NCBI RefSeq assembly: GCF_007993795.1 | Contig: NZ_CP042476.1 | Coordinates: 2,542,001-2,606,000 of the forward strand | Reading direction: 5' to 3' | Origin: Antarcticibacterium arcticum | GTDB taxonomy: Bacteria > Bacteroidota > Bacteroidia > Flavobacteriales > Flavobacteriaceae | Length of the DNA: 64,000 nt | Shown here: positions 1-8,324 of the stretch, in pieces | Position numbering within the stretch: position 1 is the first letter of the stretch | Layout: every line of letters starts with the position of its first letter | Position numbers and translations under genes: made by a program | The notes under the pieces: generated by a model | Told to the model about the DNA's origin: nothing | The model's input: only the letters and a program-made list of their open reading frames with translations | The model's database searches: none

Positions 1-937
1 CGATCATATAACCTATGTGGCAAATAATCAAATAGGAAAATACCTTTCTAAGGTTATTATGGATCAAAGCTCCCAAACCTCCACTAATAAGGGTTAAGAC
101 AGCCATTACCAAAATAGTATTCTGCAGGAACACATCTCCCACAAAGATCAGGGTAAAAACCCTGATGAGGGCATATACTCCCACCTTGGTAAGCAAGCCC
201 CCAAATATCGCCGAAACGGCAGAGGGAGGAGTGTGATAGGATGCCGGTAACCAGAAATACAGTGGAAAGACTGCCGCTTTAATACCAAAGGCAACCAGAA
301 ACAAAATGGCGGTTATTTCTACCAGGCCGCGGTTTTCAATAGCTGCCACTTTAAGGGAAAGATCGGCCATGTTTAGAGAACCGGTTAAACCATACAGTAC
401 CGCAATAGCGGTAAGAAATATCATGGAAGCCAGGATATTCATGGTAAAATACTTTACCGCCCCTTCCAGCTGAGCTTTTTCTCCTCCAAGTGTGATCAAA
501 ACAAATGAACTTATTATTATTATTTCAAACCAAACATACAGGTTGAAAATATCTCCCGTAAGAAATGCTCCGTTAAGACCCAATAAAAGGAAATGAAATA
601 TGGGAAAATAGCCAAATTTTAATCTTGCAGCAACAATAGAAGATGCTGAAAATGCTGAAACTGCCAACCCGGAGATTGCCGTTAATAATACCAGCGTTGC
701 TGCCAGCGAATCTGCAATAAAAGTAATTCCAAAAGGTGCAGCCCAGTTACCTGCCTGTATGGTTTGAGGGCCTTCCTTCCATATATAAGAAAACAGCCAA
801 ATGGAAAGCGCAATATTTACAATTCCCCCGCCAATACTTATTACCCGTTGCCAGCTGATCTTTTTCCAGGAGAACATCAGGATAATACTTAAAAACAACT
901 GAAACAATAGCGGATATATAACTAACTGTTGTGTCAT
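1..937 (-). CDS. mrpD: Na+/H+ antiporter subunit D, 3' part missing
   Basis: This is a multi-subunit cation/proton antiporter subunit of the NuoN/NuoM-like proton-translocating membrane family, cut by the left edge of the window. The ATG lies at 937-935 and overlaps the mrpC stop by ATGA. The start reads MTQQLVIYPLLFQLF and the rest is almost wholly hydrophobic. It contains the family-typical stretch around KAAVFPLYFWLPASYHTPPS, with the lysine and proline-broken helix of the proton-antiporter domain, and a GDIFNLYVWFE segment. About 312 codons are visible; MrpD is usually near 490-500 residues, so the C-terminal third lies outside. It should form a complex with MrpA, B and C in the inner membrane. 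MrpE, F and G would be expected beyond the left edge. Confidence 0.93.
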   Translation of the reverse strand, partial: MTQQLVIYPLLFQLFLSIILMFSWKKISWQRVISIGGGIVNIALSIWLFSYIWKEGPQTIQAGNWAAPFGITFIADSLAATLVLLTAISGLAVSAFSASSIVAARLKFGYFPIFHFLLLGLNGAFLTGDIFNLYVWFEIIIISSFVLITLGGEKAQLEGAVKYFTMNILASMIFLTAIAVLYGLTGSLNMADLSLKVAAIENRGLVEITAILFLVAFGIKAAVFPLYFWLPASYHTPPSAVSAIFGGLLTKVGVYALIRVFTLIFVGDVFLQNTILVMAVLTLISGGLGALIHNNLRKVFSYLIICHIGYMI

Positions 938-1287
938 GAATCTTGGTCTATTGCGTTCATTTCATCTAAATCATCTGTTTTCACCACCTTATAGGCCCTT
1001 TTTATTAGGACAATCGCGAAAGATTGTAGTCCAAAACTTATTACAATGGCAGTTAAAATAAGGGCCTGCGGGATAGGGTCGGCATAAGCTTCTGCAAATA
1101 CTTTAAGGTCTCCCGGAATTATGGGCGGACTACCCTTTGTGATCCTGCCCAGGAGAAATATTAAAAGATTGGCGCCATTTCCCAGGATAATAATTCCCAG
1201 AATTAGCTTTACAAGGCTTCGCCGCAGGATCATATAAATTCCCGCTGCATATAAAACCCCAATCATTATAGCCAATACTATTTCCAT
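934..1287 (-). CDS. mrpC: Na+/H+ antiporter subunit C
   Basis: The 117-residue product has three predicted membrane helices and resembles NuoK, as expected for MrpC/MnhC. The GIIILGNGANLLIFLLGR motif (about residues 32-49) is characteristic of the family. The loop near GSPPIIPG is followed by DPIPQALILTAIVISF, another strongly conserved MrpC segment. Its length matches the usual 110-125 residues. The stop overlaps the mrpD start by four bases and the start is 3 bp from the mrpB stop, so translation is probably coupled. It acts in the inner membrane Mrp complex that exchanges Na+ (or K+) for protons. Confidence 0.95.
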   Translation of the reverse strand: MEIVLAIMIGVLYAAGIYMILRRSLVKLILGIIILGNGANLLIFLLGRITKGSPPIIPGDLKVFAEAYADPIPQALILTAIVISFGLQSFAIVLIKRAYKVVKTDDLDEMNAIDQDS

Positions 1288-1290
1288 AAA

Positions 1291-1701
1291 CTAGATTGTA
1301 TCTGCAATTGTAAAAATTATTGTGAGGGTTACTCCTATTACCACCAGATATACTCCAATATCAAAGAATAGTGCTGATCCTATTGACCCCAAAACAGGAA
1401 AAGAATCTGGATACCACAATCCGGTCATAAATGGCAGGTCAAATAATAAAGGGGCCATCCCACTAATAAATGCCAGCCCGAGTCCCAGAGGCATTAAAAA
1501 TCCGGGATGGAATTTTAAAAGGGTCTTGGTATTGGACAATCCATTCGAAAAAGCGTGCAGCACAAATGCTATAGAAGCTATTAAACCGCCCACAAAACCT
1601 CCCCCGGGCAAGTAATGCCCCCTTAGCAGGATAAAAACCGAAAATAGCAACAATACCGGTAACAGGTAGGAAGATGCTGTCTTTAAAATTATAGTTTTCA
1701 T
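1291..1701 (-). CDS. mrpB: Na+/H+ antiporter subunit B (MnhB domain)
   Basis: The 136-residue, four-helix membrane protein carries the MnhB signature HYLPGGGFVGGLIAS (about residues 29-43). The length fits stand-alone MrpB. It lies 11 bp downstream of mrpA and 3 bp upstream of mrpC in a tight operon. It is a structural subunit of the Mrp antiporter and has no known catalytic role on its own. The minus-strand reading is unambiguous; the 97-codon plus-strand frame inside it is a shadow. Confidence 0.95.
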   Translation of the reverse strand: MKTIILKTASSYLLPVLLLFSVFILLRGHYLPGGGFVGGLIASIAFVLHAFSNGLSNTKTLLKFHPGFLMPLGLGLAFISGMAPLLFDLPFMTGLWYPDSFPVLGSIGSALFFDIGVYLVVIGVTLTIIFTIADTI

Positions 1702-1712
1702 ACTTCTAATTT

Positions 1713-4016
1713 TTAGCGTTGATCGGTTTCTTTTAAGCGGAGTTTTAATAATGCAAAAACCCCAATTGCGGCTATTGCTAATACAGATATCTCCATAAAA
1801 GTATCAGACCCTCTAAAATCAACGAGGATCACGTTCACCACATTCTTCCCATGTGCAAGAACATAGGAATTATCTGCATAATAACGGCTTATTTCCGAAT
1901 CAACCGGAGTAGCCAAAACCTCAAGTATCAAAATGGTAATAATACTTCCAAAGGAAAGGGCCAATACCCCGTCCTTGATACGGGTTTTATAATCTGAAAG
2001 CTGCAAATATCTTGGCAGCCTGTATAGTACCAAAACAAAAAGGATCACTGTCAAGGTATCTATAGAAAACTGCGTCATTGCAAGATCTGGTGCGCTGTAA
2101 AATACAAAGAGCAAACATATTGCCAGCCCCACAACGCCCATTGAGGCTACGGCGGCAAGCCTTGATTTGGTAAAAACAGTATATAAAACCGCAAAAAACA
2201 TCATTCCCACAATTGCCATTTCATATCCGGTTATTAAACTAAGTGTGGAAAGATCCAGGGAAAAGGTTGCAGTGTTATAAAGGCTGTATCCTGTCAAACC
2301 TATCATAAATACCATGATAGTGGAAATATAATTGCGCAGATAGCCATTCTGAAAGAAGTTGGTCCAACCCGAGGAAGTAAGGTAGAACATTCTCCATAAC
2401 CTTTCCATAATGGATTGGGGGGATAAAAATTCCACTCTTTCCGCCTTTAATCCAAGTCTTTCTGAAGGTTTTAAAACAAAAAACAGCACAGTTCCCGTAA
2501 TTATGGTAATGATACTTAACCAAAGTACAGTGTTGAACCCATGCCATAACTGTAAGTGTGCATCGCCGGCATTTTCTCCCATTGCAGTTACAACAGGTTT
2601 AATGACAGGCTCAATGAGTCCCGGAAATATTCCGAACACAAGACCCCCTACAGCTAATAATAATGGTGGAACCCATAACAGAAAGGAAGGCATTTTAGTT
2701 TCGCTGAATTTCTCAGGTAATGCACCCATAAATGGGGTAATACCTGCAACAAATCCGGCATATAGTAATAATATTTTTGTGACTACAATGAGTATGATCC
2801 ATAACAGGGGTATGCCTATAACTGCAATTGTAGATTCATAGGTTAGTTCTTTTCCCAGAAATCCCAGCGTAGGAGGAATTCCCGCACTGGAAATGGCAGC
2901 AAGAAATCCGGCAATGGCAACAGGTAACATAACCTTTCTCAAGCCTCTGAGTATTGTTACATCCCTGGAATAAGTTTGGTGATCTATAATTCCCGTTACG
3001 AGGAAAAGCGTGGCTTTATACAGGGCATGAACGGCGATGAAAAGCGCGGCAGCCAGTAAAGTTCCCTCTGTGCCCTGCCCAATGAGAAAAACAAGTATTC
3101 CTAATGCAGAAATAGTGGAATAGGCCAGGATACCTTTAAGGTCCCGGCGAAAAAGTGTATGCACTGCAGCATAGACCATTGTTATTGCCCCCACAATTAT
3201 CAAAGTAGAATTCCAAAACTCTGTACTTCCCAAAACAGGTGTAAATCTCATTAAAAGATATACTCCGGCTTTTACCATGGTGGCCGAATGGAGATAAGTG
3301 GAAACAGGGGTAGGCGCCTTCATAGCCCCCGGCAACCAGAAATGAAATGGGAACTGTGCCGACTTTGTAAAAGCGGCGCCGAAAAAGAAAATAGCTATAA
3401 GCACGTAATTAGGGTTGGCCACGATCTCATCCCGGGAACTTATTAACTCTGCAATACTGTAAGTGCTTCCCACAGAACCCAGAATTAATGCGCCTGCAAG
3501 AAGGGATAACCCACCAAGACCGGTTATTGCCAAAGCAGTAATAGCAGACCTTCTTGAGGCTGCGTTTGAATTGTTGAAGCCAATAAGAAAGAAGGAACTA
3601 ATACTGGTCAATTCCCAGAAAATGAACAGGGAAATTAAATTATCAGACATTACAAGGCCAAGCATCGCGGCCATAAACATAGATAAATAGCCATAAAACC
3701 TGTCAAGGTATTCATGACCTTTTAAATAGGAGGAGGTATATACAAATACCAGGAATCCTATCCCGGTGATCATAAGCGCAAATAAAAGGGAAAGCCCGTC
3801 CAGGGTAAATCCTAAGTTCACTCCAAAAGAAGGTACCCATTCAAAAGATTCGTGTATTACCTCTCCGGAAGCAACACGGTTTATAAATGAAGAGAAATAA
3901 ACGAAGAGAGATAATGGTATTATGGCAGCCAAAATTGCCGGTTTTCCCCGAAAGATCTTTCCGGTGAAAACCAAAAACACAGAAAAAATAAATCCCAGGA
4001 GTATTGCTGTGAGCAT
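1713..4016 (-). CDS. mrpA: Na+/H+ antiporter subunit A
   Basis: This 767-residue polytopic protein is the largest Mrp subunit, homologous to NuoL. The antiporter domain spans roughly residues 60-420, with the motif FPFHFWLPGAMKAPTPVSTYLHS (about 222-244) and the HSATMVKAGVYLL helix. The C-terminal region (about 600-765) contains the MbhD/DUF4040 and MbhE-like helices (SAPDLAMTQFSIDTL). This matches the usual MrpA length of about 770-800. It is the first gene of the operon, with a TAnnTTTG element 27-34 bp upstream of the ATG. Mrp complexes support Na+ homeostasis and alkaline pH tolerance, which fits a marine flavobacterium. No frameshift or missing block is apparent. Confidence 0.96.
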   Translation of the reverse strand: MLTAILLGFIFSVFLVFTGKIFRGKPAILAAIIPLSLFVYFSSFINRVASGEVIHESFEWVPSFGVNLGFTLDGLSLLFALMITGIGFLVFVYTSSYLKGHEYLDRFYGYLSMFMAAMLGLVMSDNLISLFIFWELTSISSFFLIGFNNSNAASRRSAITALAITGLGGLSLLAGALILGSVGSTYSIAELISSRDEIVANPNYVLIAIFFFGAAFTKSAQFPFHFWLPGAMKAPTPVSTYLHSATMVKAGVYLLMRFTPVLGSTEFWNSTLIIVGAITMVYAAVHTLFRRDLKGILAYSTISALGILVFLIGQGTEGTLLAAALFIAVHALYKATLFLVTGIIDHQTYSRDVTILRGLRKVMLPVAIAGFLAAISSAGIPPTLGFLGKELTYESTIAVIGIPLLWIILIVVTKILLLYAGFVAGITPFMGALPEKFSETKMPSFLLWVPPLLLAVGGLVFGIFPGLIEPVIKPVVTAMGENAGDAHLQLWHGFNTVLWLSIITIITGTVLFFVLKPSERLGLKAERVEFLSPQSIMERLWRMFYLTSSGWTNFFQNGYLRNYISTIMVFMIGLTGYSLYNTATFSLDLSTLSLITGYEMAIVGMMFFAVLYTVFTKSRLAAVASMGVVGLAICLLFVFYSAPDLAMTQFSIDTLTVILFVLVLYRLPRYLQLSDYKTRIKDGVLALSFGSIITILILEVLATPVDSEISRYYADNSYVLAHGKNVVNVILVDFRGSDTFMEISVLAIAAIGVFALLKLRLKETDQR

Positions 4017-4024
4017 ATGGCGGC

Positions 4025-4050
4025 TGCGTAATCGATTATACGCAAATATA
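4025..4050 (-). promoter_or_regulatory. Candidate mrp operon promoter (-7 element) with dyad
   Basis: On the minus strand, 4050-4043 reads TATATTTG, matching the Bacteroidota -7 consensus TAnnTTTG. It ends 26 nt before the mrpA ATG. No convincing TTG -33 box lies 17-23 nt upstream. Just downstream, 4025-4044 forms an imperfect dyad, TGCGT...ACGCA around an AATCGATT core, which could be an operator or chance symmetry. Confidence 0.45.
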
Positions 4051-4250
4051 ACAGTTATTATTTAAGAAGCAGGCTTGGAAAAACAGTAAAATACCCTAAG
4101 AACCTCACTATTATGAGGTTTAGAGAAATTGCAATCGATTTTTATTTATTTTTTATTAACTATCTTAAAAATGTAATTATTACATATATAATATTTAACT
4201 CTTTTGGAGCCGTATATCCATAATTCCATCTAAGGAAAATACCTCCCCAA

Positions 4251-4282
4251 TAAAAAAACCTGTCGCTTTCGCAACAGGTTTT
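4251..4282 (-). terminator. Rho-independent terminator after atpC
   Basis: On the minus strand, ACCTGT-TGC and GCG-ACAGGT pair (one T-G wobble) around a GAAA tetraloop and are followed by a run of seven T. It lies 22 bp beyond the atpC stop, so it ends the atpD-atpC transcript. Confidence 0.85.
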
Positions 4283-4303
4283 ATATTCAAATAATTTATA
4301 AAT

Positions 4304-4591
4304 CTAATCTGCCAAAATAATGGCTTTATTATCCTTCATTTCAAGAACTCCTCCTTTTATTGGATAGAAAAGAACATTTGATCCTTCCTGGCGAAATTCT
4401 ACCGGAAGTTTCTTTACATTCCCTTGTCCGCCGACTGCGAGGTTTATTTTCACTTCTCCTTCAGTTAAAAGAGAAACAATAGGAGCGTGATTGTTAAGCA
4501 TTTGAAATTCTCCGTCTACGCCGGGAACTTTAACAGCTTCAACTTCGGCACCAAAAACAACAGCTTCAGGAGTTACAATTTCTAAGTACAT
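4304..4591 (-). CDS. atpC: F1 ATP synthase epsilon subunit (short form)
   Basis: The 95-residue protein has the epsilon-subunit beta-sandwich, with MYLEIVTPEAVVFGAEVEAVKVPGV at the start and the FQMLNNHAPIVSLL segment (about 29-42). It stops where the beta-sandwich ends. The C-terminal two-helix domain that brings typical epsilon subunits to about 130-140 residues is absent. That domain does the ATP-hydrolysis inhibition in E. coli and Bacillus, so this form probably cannot self-inhibit in that way. Short epsilon subunits are, to my knowledge, common in Bacteroidota. It follows atpD after an 88-bp gap that holds a palindromic repeat. Confidence 0.95.
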   Translation of the reverse strand: MYLEIVTPEAVVFGAEVEAVKVPGVDGEFQMLNNHAPIVSLLTEGEVKINLAVGGQGNVKKLPVEFRQEGSNVLFYPIKGGVLEMKDNKAIILAD

Positions 4592-4600
4592 ATTCTTTTT

Positions 4601-4678
4601 AGTATTGAGTATTGAGATTTGAGTATTGAGCAGTTAGGGAGAGTATTCTCAAAACTAACTACTCAATTCTCAATACTA
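4601..4678. repeat. REP-like palindrome between atpD and atpC
   Basis: The gap has repeated GAGTATTGAG-type units on the left. A left arm at 4621-4637 and a right arm at 4655-4671 are reverse complements at 15 of 17 positions. A related palindrome occurs at 31079-31140 between sdhA and sdhB. The shared AGTATTGAG core and the matching location inside an operon suggest one dispersed repeat family. It may form an RNA hairpin that tunes the atpD:atpC ratio or transcript stability. Confidence 0.75.
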
Positions 4679-4679
4679 T

Positions 4680-6191
4680 TTATGATTCTGCCAACATTTT
4701 TTCTCCGGCTTCGATCGCTTCTTCGATGCTTCCTTTAAGGTTGAATGCAGCTTCCGGAAGGTGATCTAACTCTCCATCCATGATCATGTTAAATCCTTTG
4801 ATGGTTTCTTTAATATCAACCAAAACTCCTTTTAGACCTGTAAACTGTTCTGCTACGTGGAAGGGCTGAGAAAGGAAACGTTGCACACGACGTGCGCGTG
4901 AAACTGCAAGCTTATCTTCTTCAGAAAGTTCTTCCATACCAAGAATAGCGATGATATCCTGAAGTTCTTTATAACGTTGCAATAACTCTTTTACCCGTTG
5001 TGCACAGTTGTAATGGTCTGGCCCAAGAATTTCAGCGGTAAGAATACGCGAAGTAGAATCCAGAGGATCTACCGCAGGATAAATACCCAGCTCGGCAATC
5101 TTACGTGAAAGTACAGTGGTAGCATCCAGGTGGGCAAAAGTTGTTGCAGGTGCCGGATCTGTTAAATCATCTGCAGGTACGTAAACCGCCTGTACAGAAG
5201 TAATAGATCCATTTTTTGTAGAAGTAATACGTTCCTGCATCGCACCCATCTCTGTTGCAAGAGTTGGCTGGTAACCTACCGCAGAAGGCATACGTCCAAG
5301 AAGTGCCGATACCTCAGAACCTGCCTGAGTGAAACGGAAGATGTTATCTACGAAGAAAAGAACGTCTTTTCCCTGTCCTTCACCTGCCCCGTCACGGAAG
5401 TATTCAGCTATAGTAAGACCGGATAATGCAACACGCGCACGTGCTCCCGGTGGCTCATTCATTTGACCAAAAACGAAAGTCGCTTTTGATTCCTTAAGAG
5501 CAGTTTTATCAACTTTGGAAAGATCCCATCCGCCTTCTTCCATAGAATGCATGAAGTCATCTCCATATTTTATAATTCCAGATTCCAACATCTCCCTTAA
5601 AAGGTCATTTCCTTCACGGGTTCTTTCACCAACACCGGCAAATACCGAAAGTCCACCATGTCCTTTTGCAATGTTGTTGATCAATTCCTGGATAAGTACG
5701 GTTTTACCAACCCCGGCACCACCAAACAGACCAATTTTACCACCTTTTGCATAAGGCTCGATCAAGTCAATTACCTTTATACCGGTGAATAAAACTTCAG
5801 TAGAAACTGAAAGGTCTTCGAATTTTGGAGCCTCGCGGTGAATTGGCAAACCATTATCACCAGCCTTTGGAAGGTTTTCCATTCCGTCTATGGCGTCACC
5901 AATCACGTTGAACAAACGGCCATATACATCTTTTCCAATTGGCATTTGGATAGGTGCACCGGTAGCAACTACTTCAACCCCTCTGCTCAATCCATCAGTA
6001 GAATCCATAGAAACGGTTCTTACCGTATTTTCACCAATGTGGGATTGAACTTCAAGAACCAAAAGAGAACCATCCTTACGGGTTATTTCCAAGGAATCGT
6101 AAATTTTTGGCAATCCGGCGTTTTCATTGTTGAAAACCACGTCAACTACAGGGCCAATAATTTGTGCAACTTTACCTGTGATTTTAGACAT
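4680..6191 (-). CDS. atpD: F1 ATP synthase beta subunit
   Basis: This is the catalytic subunit of F1-ATPase, 503 residues (usual range 460-505). The Walker A motif GGAGVGKT is at residues 157-164. The VGERTREGNDL catalytic loop and the ALSGLTIAEYFRD and LGRMPSAVGYQPTLATEMG blocks are intact. It binds nucleotide and works with AtpA in a hexamer on the cytoplasmic face of the inner membrane. Only atpC follows; the remaining atp genes are not in this window, a split arrangement known in Bacteroidota. The product is full length and the frame is clean. Confidence 0.98.
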   Translation of the reverse strand: MSKITGKVAQIIGPVVDVVFNNENAGLPKIYDSLEITRKDGSLLVLEVQSHIGENTVRTVSMDSTDGLSRGVEVVATGAPIQMPIGKDVYGRLFNVIGDAIDGMENLPKAGDNGLPIHREAPKFEDLSVSTEVLFTGIKVIDLIEPYAKGGKIGLFGGAGVGKTVLIQELINNIAKGHGGLSVFAGVGERTREGNDLLREMLESGIIKYGDDFMHSMEEGGWDLSKVDKTALKESKATFVFGQMNEPPGARARVALSGLTIAEYFRDGAGEGQGKDVLFFVDNIFRFTQAGSEVSALLGRMPSAVGYQPTLATEMGAMQERITSTKNGSITSVQAVYVPADDLTDPAPATTFAHLDATTVLSRKIAELGIYPAVDPLDSTSRILTAEILGPDHYNCAQRVKELLQRYKELQDIIAILGMEELSEEDKLAVSRARRVQRFLSQPFHVAEQFTGLKGVLVDIKETIKGFNMIMDGELDHLPEAAFNLKGSIEEAIEAGEKMLAES

Positions 6192-6287
6192 TATCTAATT
6201 CTTTAATGTTTAATATTGAAATTTCTACAAACTTGTTATGATAATCCCCTTAATAATAAGAATCTACCACAAGTCATTTTCCGGGTG

Positions 6288-6295
6288 CAAAGATA
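6288..6295 (-). promoter_or_regulatory. Candidate -7 element for atpD
   Basis: Minus-strand TATCTTTG matches TAnnTTTG and is followed by CACC. It implies a leader of roughly 90 nt before the atpD ATG at 6191. The nearest upstream TTG is too far away (34 nt), so only the -7 part is supported. Confidence 0.5.
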
Positions 6296-6413
6296 GTTTT
6301 TTCTTTATAAAATTATACAGGCAGCCCTACAACTTTTTTAAAATAAAAAAGTTTTTTTACCCCAATTCAAATAGTGCCCATGGTTCAATATGATGCTCTA
6401 AAATCTCCTCCAT

Positions 6414-6450
6414 AAAAAAAGTCCTTTTAGCGTATGCCAAAAGGACTTTT
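6414..6450 (-). terminator. Terminator after glmS
   Basis: A perfect 12-bp stem (6417-6428 with 6439-6450, core GTCC/GGAC) around a 10-nt loop is followed on the minus strand by seven T. It lies 23 bp past the glmS stop and insulates glmS from atpD. Confidence 0.88.
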
Positions 6451-6473
6451 AAAATATTTCCATCACCGGGGAT

Positions 6474-8321
6474 TTATTCCACCGTTACAGATTTTGCCAG
6501 GTTTCTTGGCTGATCTACATTTTTACCAAGCATAACCGCTATGTGATAAGACAGTAATTGCAATGGAATTGTGGTTAATAACGGAGTTAATGACTCGATT
6601 GTTTCTGGAACTTCAATAACATAATCTGCCAGCTCCTTAACCGCTTCATCCCCTTCGGTTACTATTCCAATGATCTTTCCGCTTCTGGATTTTATTTCCT
6701 GAATATTGCTCACCACCTTGTCATAATGACCTTTATTGGTAGCAATTACCACCACCGGCATTTGCTCATCAATAAGGGCAATAGGCCCATGCTTCATTTC
6801 AGCAGCAGGATAACCTTCCGCATGTATATAGGAAATTTCCTTTAATTTAAGGGCACCTTCCAGCGCTACAGGGAAATTATATCCTCTTCCTAAATAAAGA
6901 CAGTTTGGAGCATCTTTATAAGTGAAGGCAATCTCTTTAACCTGCTCATTCTTCTCCAATACCTGGGAGATCTTTGCAGGGATCCTTTCAAGTTCCTGTA
7001 AATGGAACCTGAATTCAGAATCTGAAATAGTTCCTTTATACTTGGCCAGTTTTAAAGCTATAAGCGTAAGAACTGTAATTTGGGTTGTAAAAGCTTTGGT
7101 AGAAGCTACCCCAATTTCAGGGCCAGCGTGCGTATAAGCACCGGCATGTGTTTCACGGGAGATCGAGGACCCCACCACATTACATACTCCAAATACAAAT
7201 GCACCTTTTTCCTTGGCAAGTTTTATTGCAGCCATAGTATCGGCCGTTTCCCCACTTTGAGAAATGGCTATCACCACGTCATTTTCATAGATTACAGGAT
7301 TTCTGTATCTGAATTCGGATGCGTATTCAACCTCAACAGGTATTCTCGCAAGATCTTCAAATATATACTCTGAAACCAAACCGGCATGCCAGGAGGTTCC
7401 GCAGGCAACAACTATAATTCTCTTGGCATTGGCCAGGCGCTCGATATTATCATCTACACCGGCCATTCTTATAATTCCTTCATTTGGAAGCATTCTTCCC
7501 CTGTAAGTATCCATGATAGCGCTTGGCTGCTCATAGATCTCCTTCATCATGAAATGGTCATAACCACCTTTTTCAATTTGCTCCAGGTTTAGTTTTAATT
7601 CCTGAACATAAGGATCTACCAGGGAATCATCCTGGATCTTTCTTACTTTGATCGCTTTTCCTAAACGCACCACTGCCATCTCACCATCTTCCAGGTAGAT
7701 CGCATTGCTTGTAAATTCTATAAACGGCGAAGCATCAGATGCAATGAAGAACTCATCTTCTCCAATTCCTATTGCAAGAGGGCTTCCCAGTCTTGCAACT
7801 ACAAGTTCATTAGGCTTTCTCTTATCAAAAACCGTGATAGCATAAGCCCCAACTGTTTGGTTCAGGGCTATTTGAACTGCTTTTCCCAGCTTCACCTTCT
7901 CATTGATCATTACATCTTCAATAAGATTTACAAGGACTTCTGTATCTGTATCAGACAAAAAGTTGTATCCCCTTTTTTGTAATTCTTTTTTAAGTGTGGC
8001 GTAATTCTCAATGATCCCGTTGTGAATTATTGCAAGATTTCCCGAATTTGAATAATGCGGGTGTGAATTCACATCATTTGGCACCCCATGGGTTGCCCAA
8101 CGCGTATGGCCTATACCTACATTCCCTTTTGTAGAAGTTGTTTCATCAAACTTCTTTTTAAGGTCGGCCACCTTTCCTTTGGTTTTGCAAAGGTTAAGGT
8201 TTTCTCCATCATACAATGCAATACCGGCACTATCGTACCCACGGTACTCCAATCGCTGGAGACCTTTTAAAACTATGGGATATGCTTCCCTTTTACCAAT
8301 GTAACCTACTATTCCGCACAT
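6474..8321 (-). CDS. glmS: Glutamine-fructose-6-phosphate aminotransferase (isomerizing)
   Basis: GlmS makes glucosamine-6-phosphate from fructose-6-phosphate and glutamine, the entry step to UDP-GlcNAc for peptidoglycan and LPS. The N-terminus is MCGIVGYIG, so Cys2 after Met removal is the glutaminase nucleophile. HTRWATHG (about 72-79) and the SDTDTEVL segment follow. Two SIS domains occupy about residues 290-600, with ACGTSWHAG and ISQSGETADT (sugar phosphate binding). The C-terminus PRNLAKSVTVE is the conserved tail. Its 615 residues match the family. It lies 3 bp after the DUF4270 gene and probably shares its transcript. No glmS ribozyme is expected or seen. Confidence 0.98.
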   Translation of the reverse strand: MCGIVGYIGKREAYPIVLKGLQRLEYRGYDSAGIALYDGENLNLCKTKGKVADLKKKFDETTSTKGNVGIGHTRWATHGVPNDVNSHPHYSNSGNLAIIHNGIIENYATLKKELQKRGYNFLSDTDTEVLVNLIEDVMINEKVKLGKAVQIALNQTVGAYAITVFDKRKPNELVVARLGSPLAIGIGEDEFFIASDASPFIEFTSNAIYLEDGEMAVVRLGKAIKVRKIQDDSLVDPYVQELKLNLEQIEKGGYDHFMMKEIYEQPSAIMDTYRGRMLPNEGIIRMAGVDDNIERLANAKRIIVVACGTSWHAGLVSEYIFEDLARIPVEVEYASEFRYRNPVIYENDVVIAISQSGETADTMAAIKLAKEKGAFVFGVCNVVGSSISRETHAGAYTHAGPEIGVASTKAFTTQITVLTLIALKLAKYKGTISDSEFRFHLQELERIPAKISQVLEKNEQVKEIAFTYKDAPNCLYLGRGYNFPVALEGALKLKEISYIHAEGYPAAEMKHGPIALIDEQMPVVVIATNKGHYDKVVSNIQEIKSRSGKIIGIVTEGDEAVKELADYVIEVPETIESLTPLLTTIPLQLLSYHIAVMLGKNVDQPRNLAKSVTVE

Positions 8322-8324
8322 ATC

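Noticed and set aside
2410..2841. 143-codon plus-strand open frame inside mrpA
   Set aside because: It lies wholly opposite a conserved antiporter sequence and encodes low-complexity N/T/P-rich residues. A shadow frame.
4601..4678. The GAGTATTGAG units as a CRISPR or att site
   Set aside because: Units are short and irregular and form a palindrome; no cas genes or integrase are present.
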